Positions 31,843 through 38,914 of a stretch of 41,361 nt of DNA are shown in pieces. This stretch comes from Gammaproteobacteria bacterium. Its GTDB lineage: Bacteria > Pseudomonadota > Gammaproteobacteria > Steroidobacterales > GCA-2729495. The DNA is taken from the NCBI GenBank assembly GCA_020851975.1, contig JADZBS010000092.1, positions 1 to 41,361 of the forward strand, written 5' to 3'. The notes below the pieces were generated by a model that was not told where the DNA came from, made no database searches, and saw nothing but the letters and a program-made list of their open reading frames with translations. The number at the start of each line of letters is the position of its first letter. Position 1 is the stretch's first letter. The position numbers and the translations under genes are program-made.

Positions 31843-31961
31843 GGGAGCACCTGGGATGTCGCCTCGGTGCAGGAAGCATAGCCGCGGCTGCCGGCGCGGG
31901 AAAGGAGCGCCGTGCGCGCCCGCGCTATACTCCGGGCTCCATCACGGGCGAGGTCACCGAC

Positions 31962-32294
31962 ATGCATCCTGGCAGGCTCTTCCCGGCAGTGCTGTGCGTC
32001 TTCCCCGTGCTCGCCGGTGCCGGCGAGATCTATGGCAAGGTGAGCCTAGGCGCCGCGCCGGCAGGGGCGGGCCTGGAGGTGGCGGCGCGCTGCGGTGACC
32101 GCTCCTACCCGGCGGTGAAGACCGATGCCACCGGCAGCTACAACCTCGTCGTCGAGGAAACCGGCAAGTGCACGCTCACCGTCACCCGTGAAGGCGCCTC
32201 GGCGAGTCTGGCGGTCGCTTCCTACGAGGACGCCGCGCAGGCCGACATCGTGCTCGAGGTCCGCGACGGGCAGCTCACGGCGCGTCGGCGGTGA
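31962..32294 (+). CDS. Hypothetical exported protein, carboxypeptidase-regulatory-like fold
   Basis: A 110-residue protein with a signal peptide (residues 1-21, VLAGAGEIYG). The rest reads as a small beta sandwich: GEIYGKVSLGAAPAG, VKTDATGSYNLVVEE, KCTLTVTREG. This resembles CarboxypepD_reg/transthyretin-like domains but I would not assign a function. A TATACT box at 31926-31931 may be its -10. The stop lies just before the start of the next gene, so the two are a probable pair. Confidence 0.65.
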   Translation: MHPGRLFPAVLCVFPVLAGAGEIYGKVSLGAAPAGAGLEVAARCGDRSYPAVKTDATGSYNLVVEETGKCTLTVTREGASASLAVASYEDAAQADIVLEVRDGQLTARRR

Positions 32295-32299
32295 CGCGC

Positions 32300-33214
32300 A
32301 TGGCCGAGGAACCGAAGAAGAAGAAGGACTTCTGGGACAAGGCGGCCATCGTCCTGCACCCGCTCGGCGGCCTGCTCACGGCGTTCGCCGTGGCCTATGT
32401 CGGCATGACCGGGTCGCAACTGCTCGAGCGGCGCCAGTCGCTCGACACCAACGCGCGGCTGTACTCGGAGATCATGAGCCGGCGCGAGGAGGCCGAGTCG
32501 AGCCTGCGCAAGGACATGTTCGTCTCGATCATCTCGACCTTCCTGCGGCCCGGTGCCGACGACCTCGGCGCCAAGGTCCTCAACCTGGAGCTCCTCGCCT
32601 ACAACTTCCACGATTCGCTCAACCTCAAGCCGCTGTTCCTCGAGATCCAGCGCCAACTGCTGCGCTCGGGCGATGCCGCGCGCGCCGGGTATCTGGAGCG
32701 CATCCGCCGCGTGGCGCGCGAGATCACCGCCAAGCAGCTCTTCGCGCTCGAGGGCCACGGCCAGAGTTTCCGTCGCTCGGTGGATCTGGAGGCGCTCGCC
32801 ACGGCCGGGGCGGCGGGGCTGGCGCTCGATCCGGAGACCATCACCGTGCGCCGGCAGACGGCGGAGATCAGCGTGCGCGTCCTCAAGGTCGATCCCGCGC
32901 AGGAGCAGCTCACCGTGCGCATGAAGGTCACCTCACCCGACGGGCGCGTGCAGCTGCCTGATTCGCGCGCGAGCTTCACTGTCGGCTTCTACGATTTCCC
33001 GGTGATCGACAACACGCGCCTGCCCGGCGGCCTGCGCTGCGCCGTGACGCTCGCAAATTTTTCCGTCGTCGCCGCCGATCTCGTCACCGTCTGCTTCCCC
33101 GGCGAGTACGCCAGCCTGAAGGACCGCCCGTACTACGACGAGGTGATCCAGAAGCTGCGCGAGGCCAACGAGGAGGAGATGGCCCGCGTGGACGAGGCGG
33201 CGCCTCTGCCGTGA
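32300..33214 (+). CDS. Membrane-anchored protein of unknown function (304 aa)
   Basis: The N-terminus is highly basic (EEPKKKKDFWDK) followed by one membrane helix at about residues 18-36 (LGGLLTAFAVAYVGMTG), leaving a large soluble part with a helical region (SRREEAESSLRKDMFVSII) and a beta-rich second half. No family is recognised. ATG at 32300 is used; GTG at 32291 overlaps the previous stop and is an alternative. Its pairing with the small exported protein upstream suggests a shared envelope role, but nothing specific can be said. Confidence 0.68.
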   Translation: MAEEPKKKKDFWDKAAIVLHPLGGLLTAFAVAYVGMTGSQLLERRQSLDTNARLYSEIMSRREEAESSLRKDMFVSIISTFLRPGADDLGAKVLNLELLAYNFHDSLNLKPLFLEIQRQLLRSGDAARAGYLERIRRVAREITAKQLFALEGHGQSFRRSVDLEALATAGAAGLALDPETITVRRQTAEISVRVLKVDPAQEQLTVRMKVTSPDGRVQLPDSRASFTVGFYDFPVIDNTRLPGGLRCAVTLANFSVVAADLVTVCFPGEYASLKDRPYYDEVIQKLREANEEEMARVDEAAPLP

Positions 33215-33278
33215 AGCCGAGGTTGCGCCTGCCGGTCGCGGCCCGGATCAGCAGCCTGCCGATGAGGAGACCAACATC

Positions 33279-33659
33279 ATGAACGATCTCGCCTGCCTGA
33301 TCCTGCGCCTTGCCCTAGGCGGCCTGATCCTGTTCCACGGCGTCGCCAAGCTGATCGGCGGCATCGGCCACGTCACCGGCCTGGTGACCGGTGCCGGGCT
33401 GCCCGCCTGGGTCGCCTACGGGGTCTACGCCGGGGAGGTGATCGCGCCGCTCATGGTGATCGCCGGCTGGTACACCCGGCCGGCCGCTGCCGTGATCGCG
33501 GTCAACATGCTCTTCGCCATCGGCCTCGTTCATCGCGACGAACTGTTCGCGCTCAGTGCCATGGGTGCCTGGAAGCTGGAGCTGCAGGTCCTGTTCCTCG
33601 TCACTGCCGTCGCGGTGGCACTGCTCGGCGGGGGCCGTTACGCGCTGAACCGGCGCTGA
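33279..33659 (+). CDS. DoxX family membrane protein
   Basis: A 126-residue four-helix membrane protein. The N-terminal block LACLILRLALGGLILFHG, the motif GEVIAPLMVIAGWYTRPAA and the final helix LFLVTAVAVALLGGG are typical of the DoxX family, whose members occur in redox-stress complexes or as thiosulfate:quinone oxidoreductase subunits. The specific role here is unknown. A clear AGGAG precedes the ATG. It may be the last gene of the preceding pair (64 bases away) rather than part of the following cluster. Confidence 0.85.
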   Translation: MNDLACLILRLALGGLILFHGVAKLIGGIGHVTGLVTGAGLPAWVAYGVYAGEVIAPLMVIAGWYTRPAAAVIAVNMLFAIGLVHRDELFALSAMGAWKLELQVLFLVTAVAVALLGGGRYALNRR

Positions 33660-33743
33660 GGCGGGGTGGGTGCGGAGCGCGGCCGACGTGATGGCTCGAG
33701 CTGCACGTCTGCTCGCGTGGCACGTGCCATGCCCAGCCGGTGG

Positions 33744-33771
33744 TTTACCGCACCGGCCAAACCCGTAGAAT
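33744..33771 (+). promoter_or_regulatory. Candidate sigma-70 promoter of the 33.8-41.2 kb cluster
   Basis: TTTACC (33744-33749) and TAGAAT (33766-33771) are 16 bases apart. Transcription would start near 33778, about 59 bases before the ATG at 33837, placing one promoter ahead of five closely spaced genes. Confidence 0.45.
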
Positions 33772-33836
33772 CCCGGGCAGAGGACCGGCATCCCGGGATC
33801 CTGATCGCCGGGTGCCGCTTGGGGGAGGAACATCGC

Positions 33837-35630
33837 ATGCACGCAGTCTCGAAGCAGGGTGGGCTGGCAGGGACGAACGCCTGGCCGCTCACCGTTGCTC
33901 TTGGCCTGACACTCGCGCTGGCCGGTTGCGGCAGCGGCAAGGAGCCGCAGTCGGCGGCACCGGCAGCGGCGCTCACCGGCAAGGAGCTGATCGACAAGCA
34001 CTGCACGCGCTGCCACCTGGCGCCCGAGCCGGGCGACCTCTCGAAGGAGTACTGGTCGTTCGCGCTGCACTACATGGGCAACTACGTCGGCATGAAGGGC
34101 GACGAGTTCCCGGACATGCGCACGGAAGAGTTTCCGCCCGAACTCGAGCCGGTGAAGGACTACACCAAGCGCTATTTCCTGTACGACAGCCACGGGTATT
34201 TCCGCGACCTCTATCCCTTCAGGCTCTTCATCCCGCCGCAGCCGGAGATGACGCCGGAGGAGTTCCGGCGCATGCGCGAGTACGTCGTCGCCGGTGCCCG
34301 GACCTGGCGTGAGCTGGAGCAGCAGTACCCGAAGGCACCCGTCACGAAGACCTTCAGGGCGCAGTTTCCGAAGCTCGACCTGGAACCCGACGCGCTGATC
34401 CTCTCCACCCAGGTCGACCCGAAGCGCCGGCGCCTGTACGTGGGGCGCACGGTGATCGACGACTGGGTCGGCGGCGGCGGGCGGCGCGAGGGCTTCGACA
34501 AGTGGGACGAGGTGCTCGCCTTCGATATCCGCAGCGGGCAGCGCATCGGTTCCACGCGGGTCGGCAGCGACCCGATCGACATGGCGCTGACCGAACACGG
34601 CCTGCGCCTGGTCACGCACGGGCGCTTCCCGCTGACCGAGGTCGGCATCGCCAACATCGCCGACTGGGAGATCGAGGGCAAGCAGGTGCGCACGCGCATG
34701 CTCGTCAACGGCAAGCAGCGGCTCGTGCAGCATCACAACGTCGACATGAACGGCGACGGCCTGGTGGACATCGTCGCCAACGCCTTCGGCGACGGCGTGG
34801 CGCAGGATGCGCAGAGCTTCCTCGGCATCTACTACCGCACACCGGATTTCGAGCGCCTGTGGCGCGAGGCGCCGGCGGAAATCCCGCCGGGCGTGCTCCC
34901 CGGGGCGTTGCGCGAGAACCTGCTGGCGGTCGACTCCGGCACCATCGGCAATGCCATCGCGGACTTCAACGGCGATGGCCGCCCCGACATCGCGGTCGTG
35001 GTGGCGCAGGGCCATCAGCTGCTGCTCGTCTACACCAACAACGGCGACGAAACCTTCACCCGCCACCTGATCGACCAGCACACGCCGTCCTGGGGCGGCA
35101 ACAGCCTGCGGGCGGCGGACTTCGACGGCGACGGCGACATGGACCTCGTGGTGCTGAACGGCGACAACGTCGCCGGCAACCACGTCGGCAAGGTGGTGCC
35201 GGCGCCGCGGCCGCAGCACGGCATCCGCGTCTACCGCAACGACGGCGACCTGAAGTTCACCGAGGCCTTCTACCACCGCATGCACGGGGCGATCCGCTCG
35301 GTGGTCGAGGACTTCGACGGCGACGGCGATGCCGACATCGCCGCCATCGCGCTGTTCCCGCAGTGGAGCTACGAGGAGCCGGAGACCTTCGTCTACCTGG
35401 AGAACCAGGGTGGATTGAAGTTTGAGGCGCAGTCGGTTTCGCGCGAGTTCTTCGGCGTGTGGTGCTCGATCGAGGCAGCTGATGTCAATGGCGACGGCCG
35501 TACCGACCTGGTGCTCGGGCTCGGCAACTTCCCCGAGCTGGTGCCGCCCGACTGGATCACCGCGCACCCGGCCATGAAGGATCGCGGCGGCAAGGCCGGG
35601 AGCATCCTGTTCCTGCTGAACCAGACGTGA
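33837..35630 (+). CDS. Lipoprotein with haem-c motif and FG-GAP/VCBS repeats
   Basis: A 597-residue envelope protein. The lipobox LALAGC places the lipid-bearing Cys at 31. A CTRCH haem-c attachment motif is at residues 56-60, followed by a cytochrome-like helical region to about 165. The remainder is a propeller of FG-GAP/VCBS repeats with calcium-type loops DMNGDGLVD, DFNGDGRPD, DFDGDGDMD, DFDGDGDAD and DVNGDGRTD. The start at 33837 has GGAGGAA seven bases upstream. Haem plus propeller suggests an electron-accepting scaffold on the membrane surface, perhaps serving a periplasmic oxidation step; that is inference. Its stop overlaps the GTG of the SDR gene. Confidence 0.87.
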   Translation: MHAVSKQGGLAGTNAWPLTVALGLTLALAGCGSGKEPQSAAPAAALTGKELIDKHCTRCHLAPEPGDLSKEYWSFALHYMGNYVGMKGDEFPDMRTEEFPPELEPVKDYTKRYFLYDSHGYFRDLYPFRLFIPPQPEMTPEEFRRMREYVVAGARTWRELEQQYPKAPVTKTFRAQFPKLDLEPDALILSTQVDPKRRRLYVGRTVIDDWVGGGGRREGFDKWDEVLAFDIRSGQRIGSTRVGSDPIDMALTEHGLRLVTHGRFPLTEVGIANIADWEIEGKQVRTRMLVNGKQRLVQHHNVDMNGDGLVDIVANAFGDGVAQDAQSFLGIYYRTPDFERLWREAPAEIPPGVLPGALRENLLAVDSGTIGNAIADFNGDGRPDIAVVVAQGHQLLLVYTNNGDETFTRHLIDQHTPSWGGNSLRAADFDGDGDMDLVVLNGDNVAGNHVGKVVPAPRPQHGIRVYRNDGDLKFTEAFYHRMHGAIRSVVEDFDGDGDADIAAIALFPQWSYEEPETFVYLENQGGLKFEAQSVSREFFGVWCSIEAADVNGDGRTDLVLGLGNFPELVPPDWITAHPAMKDRGGKAGSILFLLNQT

Positions 35631-36460
35631 GCCGGGGCGGCGCAGTCGCGATGGAGCCGGCGGTGCACGTCAGGGGCAAGGTGGCGCTGGTGACCGGCGC
35701 GGCCAAGGGCATCGGGGCGGCCTGCGCGACGCTGCTGGCAGAGCAGGGGGCGGCGGTGCTGGTCGCCGACGTCGACGCGGTCGCGGGGCGGGAGGTCGCC
35801 GGTCGCATCGCCGCCGCCGGCGGGCGCGCCGAGTTCCTGTCGCTCGACGTGACGCGCGAGGCGGACTGGGTGCGCGCGATCGACACGGCGCTCGCACGTT
35901 TCGGCGGGCTCGACGTGCTCGTGAACAATGCCGGCATCGCCATCGTGCGCACGCTGCTCGAGACCACGCTGGATGAGTGGCGGCGCGTGCACGCCGTGAA
36001 CGTCGAGGGCGTGTTCCTCGGCACGAAACACGCCGTCGAAGTCATGCGCCCGGGCGGGCGTTGCGGTCGGGGCGGCTCGATCGTCAACCTCTCGTCGGTC
36101 GGCGGCATGATCGGCGCCGAGGGGCTGTCGGCCTACTGCTCGACCAAGGGCGCCGTGCGGCTCTTCACCAAGAGCGTCGCCATCGAATGCGGCCGGGCGC
36201 GATGGGGCATCCGCGTCAACTCCGTGCATCCCGGCAACACGGACACGCCGATGTTCCGCCAGGAACTCGAGGACATGCGCGCCAAGGGCGCGGTGGCGAG
36301 CGTCGAGGAGGCGATGCAGTTCTACATGGACATGCAGGTGCTGCCCGAGATCGGCCAGCCCCGCGACATCGCCACGATGGTGCTCTACCTCGCCTCGGAT
36401 GCGGCGCGCTTCGTCACCGGCGCCGAATTCGTCGTCGACGGCGGCCTGACGGCGCAATGA
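35627..36460 (+). CDS. Short-chain dehydrogenase/reductase (SDR)
   Basis: A 277-residue NAD(P)-dependent oxidoreductase. Rossmann motif TGAAKGIG at 23-30, NNAG near residue 105, the catalytic Ser in NLSSVGG and the YCSTK block (Tyr-x3-Lys), then NSVHPGNTDTPM. An acidic residue after the second strand (VADVD) suggests NAD(H). Classical SDRs act on alcohols or ketones; the substrate is not predictable. The GTG start overlaps the previous stop by three bases; an ATG at 35651 gives a 269-residue protein and is equally possible. It is co-transcribed with neighbours. Confidence 0.92.
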   Translation: MSRGGAVAMEPAVHVRGKVALVTGAAKGIGAACATLLAEQGAAVLVADVDAVAGREVAGRIAAAGGRAEFLSLDVTREADWVRAIDTALARFGGLDVLVNNAGIAIVRTLLETTLDEWRRVHAVNVEGVFLGTKHAVEVMRPGGRCGRGGSIVNLSSVGGMIGAEGLSAYCSTKGAVRLFTKSVAIECGRARWGIRVNSVHPGNTDTPMFRQELEDMRAKGAVASVEEAMQFYMDMQVLPEIGQPRDIATMVLYLASDAARFVTGAEFVVDGGLTAQ

Positions 36461-36461
36461 C

Positions 36462-37613
36462 ATGAACCGCGGTTTCGACGACGGGCTGGCGGCGACGCTG
36501 CTGGTGTGCGTGGTGTACCCGGTCGGCCCGGCGGCGACGATCCTGATGCCGATGATCGTCGGCGGACTCATCGATGGCTACGGCTACAGCGAGCAGCAGG
36601 CAGGTAACATCGCCGCGCTCGAGGGGCTGGGGCTGGTGGTGGCCTCGTTCGCCGCCACGGTCTGGATCCGGCGCGTGTCCTGGGTGCGTGCGGTGCTCGC
36701 CGGCATCCTCGCCTATGCGACGCTGAACGTCGTGAGCACGACGGTTGCCGATTACACGAGCCTGCTCGCGCTGCGCTTCCTCGCCGGGATCGCCGGCGGC
36801 AATCTCTTCGCCGTCACCGTGGCCGCGCTCGGCGACAACCGCGCGCCCGATCGCGCCTTCGGGCTCGCCCAGGCGGTGCAGGGCGCCATGATGCTGGCGG
36901 CTTTCCTGGCGGCACCGGCGCTGCTCGCGCGTTGGCAGGTCGGCGCGCTCTACCTGATGCTGGCGCTCGCCGCCCTGGCGATGCTGCCCGTGCTGCTGCG
37001 CTTCCCGGCCGCCGGGCGCCTGCGCGCGCAGGCCGTCGCAGGCGGCGCTGCGGTCGAACCCCACACCGCGCTGATCTGGCTCGGGCTCGGCGCAAGCGTG
37101 CTCTACTTCATCAGCGTGTTCGGTTTCTGGGGCTTCGCCGAGCGCATCGGCCAGGCGGCCGGGCTGCCGGCGGCCACCATCGGGCTTGCGCTCGGCGTCT
37201 CGCAGGTCACGGCCATTGCCGGTGCGCTCACCGCCGCGGCAGCGAGCGATCGTTACGGCCGCTACGGGCCGTTGCTGCTGGTATGGCTCGGCCAGTCGGC
37301 GGCGCTCTGGCTGGTGGCGGGATCGTTCGATGCCACGGCGTACTTCGTCAGCACGGGCCTCTTCCAGGCGCTGTTCATCGTCGCGGTCTCCTACCAGATG
37401 GGCGCGATCGCCGCGCTCGACCTGCGTGGCCGCTTCCTGGTGATGATGACCGCGGCCCAGGGGCTCGGCGCAGCCATCGGCCCGGCGGTGGCCGCGACCC
37501 TGATCGGCGAGGCCGATGGCTACGGCCGGATCATCGTCCTGGCTGCTGCGCTGCTCGCCGCGAGCACGCTCGCCTTCCTCTTCATCCTGCGTCGCCCTGC
37601 CGAAACCGCATAG
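36462..37613 (+). CDS. MFS transporter
   Basis: A 383-residue inner-membrane permease with about twelve hydrophobic segments split by a central loop (RFPAAGRLRAQAVAGGAAVEP near 180-200). Small-residue helices and conserved-type loops (AASDRYGRYGPLLL) are typical of the superfamily. It starts one base after the SDR stop, so translation is coupled. It probably moves the substrate or product of the adjacent dehydrogenase and hydrolase across the inner membrane; direction and ligand are not readable. Confidence 0.87.
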   Translation: MNRGFDDGLAATLLVCVVYPVGPAATILMPMIVGGLIDGYGYSEQQAGNIAALEGLGLVVASFAATVWIRRVSWVRAVLAGILAYATLNVVSTTVADYTSLLALRFLAGIAGGNLFAVTVAALGDNRAPDRAFGLAQAVQGAMMLAAFLAAPALLARWQVGALYLMLALAALAMLPVLLRFPAAGRLRAQAVAGGAAVEPHTALIWLGLGASVLYFISVFGFWGFAERIGQAAGLPAATIGLALGVSQVTAIAGALTAAAASDRYGRYGPLLLVWLGQSAALWLVAGSFDATAYFVSTGLFQALFIVAVSYQMGAIAALDLRGRFLVMMTAAQGLGAAIGPAVAATLIGEADGYGRIIVLAAALLAASTLAFLFILRRPAETA

Positions 37614-37693
37614 TCCCCTGCACGTCGTGCTTGGTCGACCGGCCGGCCCTGCGTTAGCATTGGGCGCGTCGTTTGCCGGGGGACCGAGGGTCG

Positions 37694-38887
37694 ATGACCC
37701 AGCCGCAGGAGCGCAAGCCCGTTGCACCCTACCTCGCGGTGGGGCTGTCCACCGTGATCTACGGCATCTCCGAGCGGCGCCAGATCCGGCACAACCTCGA
37801 GACCATCGAGGAGGCGATCCACGCCGGCGTGTCGATGGTCAACATCAACATGCCGGTGAAGCTCATCGGGCTCGCAGAGGGCGCGCTCACCGGCTTCACG
37901 GACGAGATCTTCGACCTGCCGCACGTCATGGCGGCACGCGACCTGTTCATCGATGTGCCGGGCGAGGAAACCGAGCAGCTCGGGCGCCTCGCGAAGCTCT
38001 ACGGCACCTACATCGTCGGCCAGTGCAAGGCACGCTGGCCGGAGGTGATGGCGGATCGCTACTTCAATACGCTGTTCGTGATCGGGCCGAACGGACAGGT
38101 GGTGCACAAGGCGGCCAAGAACCACGTCTGGTGCCGCGAGCGCTCCTGCGTGCCGCACGACGTCTACGACCGCTGGGTCGAGCTCTACGGCGACGGCATC
38201 GAGGCCTTCTACCCGGTGCTGAAGACCGACGACATCGGCAACCTCGGCACCATCTGCTGCAGCGACGGCGAGTACCCGGAGGCCGTGCGGGCGCTCGCCT
38301 TCAACGGCGCCGAGGTGGTCTACCGCCCGAGCGAAGCCACGCCGATGACCACCGCAGGTCCCCGCGGTGGCACCTGGATGATCCAGAACCAGGGCCACGC
38401 CGAGTTCAACACGGTGTACATGCTCTGTCCGAACGCCGGGCCCGTGTACCTCGGCGCCACGTCGAAGCATCCGGTGGACATCGCCGGCGGCAGTGCGCAC
38501 ATCGTCGACTACCGCGGCCAGGTCGTGGCCTACAGCGCCTCGACCAGCAACACCATCGTGGCGGCGACCGTCGACATCGAGGCGCTGCGCCAGTTCCGCG
38601 CCATGAGCCTGAACGCCAACTGGCTGAAGGACCTGCGCGTGGAGCTGTTCCGGCGCATGTACGAGCAGCCGATCCATCCGAAGAACCTGTGGCTCCGGCA
38701 GGAACCGAAGCCGCACGCCCAGGTCGACGACATCTACCGCGCCAACATCGCCCGCCTGGTCGAGCGGGGCGCGTGGACGAAGCCCGCCTTCGAGCACCCG
38801 GGTTGCCGCTATCAGCCTTCCGGCGACGACGACACGACGTGGGAGGAGATCAAGCAGCGGCTCTGGGGCCCGTGGCTCGAGGATTAG
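37694..38887 (+). CDS. Nitrilase-superfamily carbon-nitrogen hydrolase
   Basis: A 397-residue enzyme of the amidase/nitrilase fold. The Glu-Lys-Cys triad can be placed: Glu in GLAEGALTGF, Lys in VVHKAAKNH and Cys in LGTICCSDGEYPEAVRAL. Compared with standard 270-330-residue amidases it has an extended C-terminal tail of about 90 residues (from FRRMYEQPIHPKNLW). It should cleave an amide or nitrile in the cytoplasm. The ATG at 37694 follows GAGGG; a TTG seven codons earlier is rejected. Between the MFS gene and the TonB receptor, it is probably a catabolic step for the imported compound. Confidence 0.87.
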   Translation: MTQPQERKPVAPYLAVGLSTVIYGISERRQIRHNLETIEEAIHAGVSMVNINMPVKLIGLAEGALTGFTDEIFDLPHVMAARDLFIDVPGEETEQLGRLAKLYGTYIVGQCKARWPEVMADRYFNTLFVIGPNGQVVHKAAKNHVWCRERSCVPHDVYDRWVELYGDGIEAFYPVLKTDDIGNLGTICCSDGEYPEAVRALAFNGAEVVYRPSEATPMTTAGPRGGTWMIQNQGHAEFNTVYMLCPNAGPVYLGATSKHPVDIAGGSAHIVDYRGQVVAYSASTSNTIVAATVDIEALRQFRAMSLNANWLKDLRVELFRRMYEQPIHPKNLWLRQEPKPHAQVDDIYRANIARLVERGAWTKPAFEHPGCRYQPSGDDDTTWEEIKQRLWGPWLED

Positions 38888-38914
38888 ACGAGATCAACGC
38901 AAGGGGGAGCATCG

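Noticed and set aside
33315-35567. A 750-codon minus-strand frame
   Set aside because: Antisense to the DoxX and haem/FG-GAP genes, whose domains are clear.
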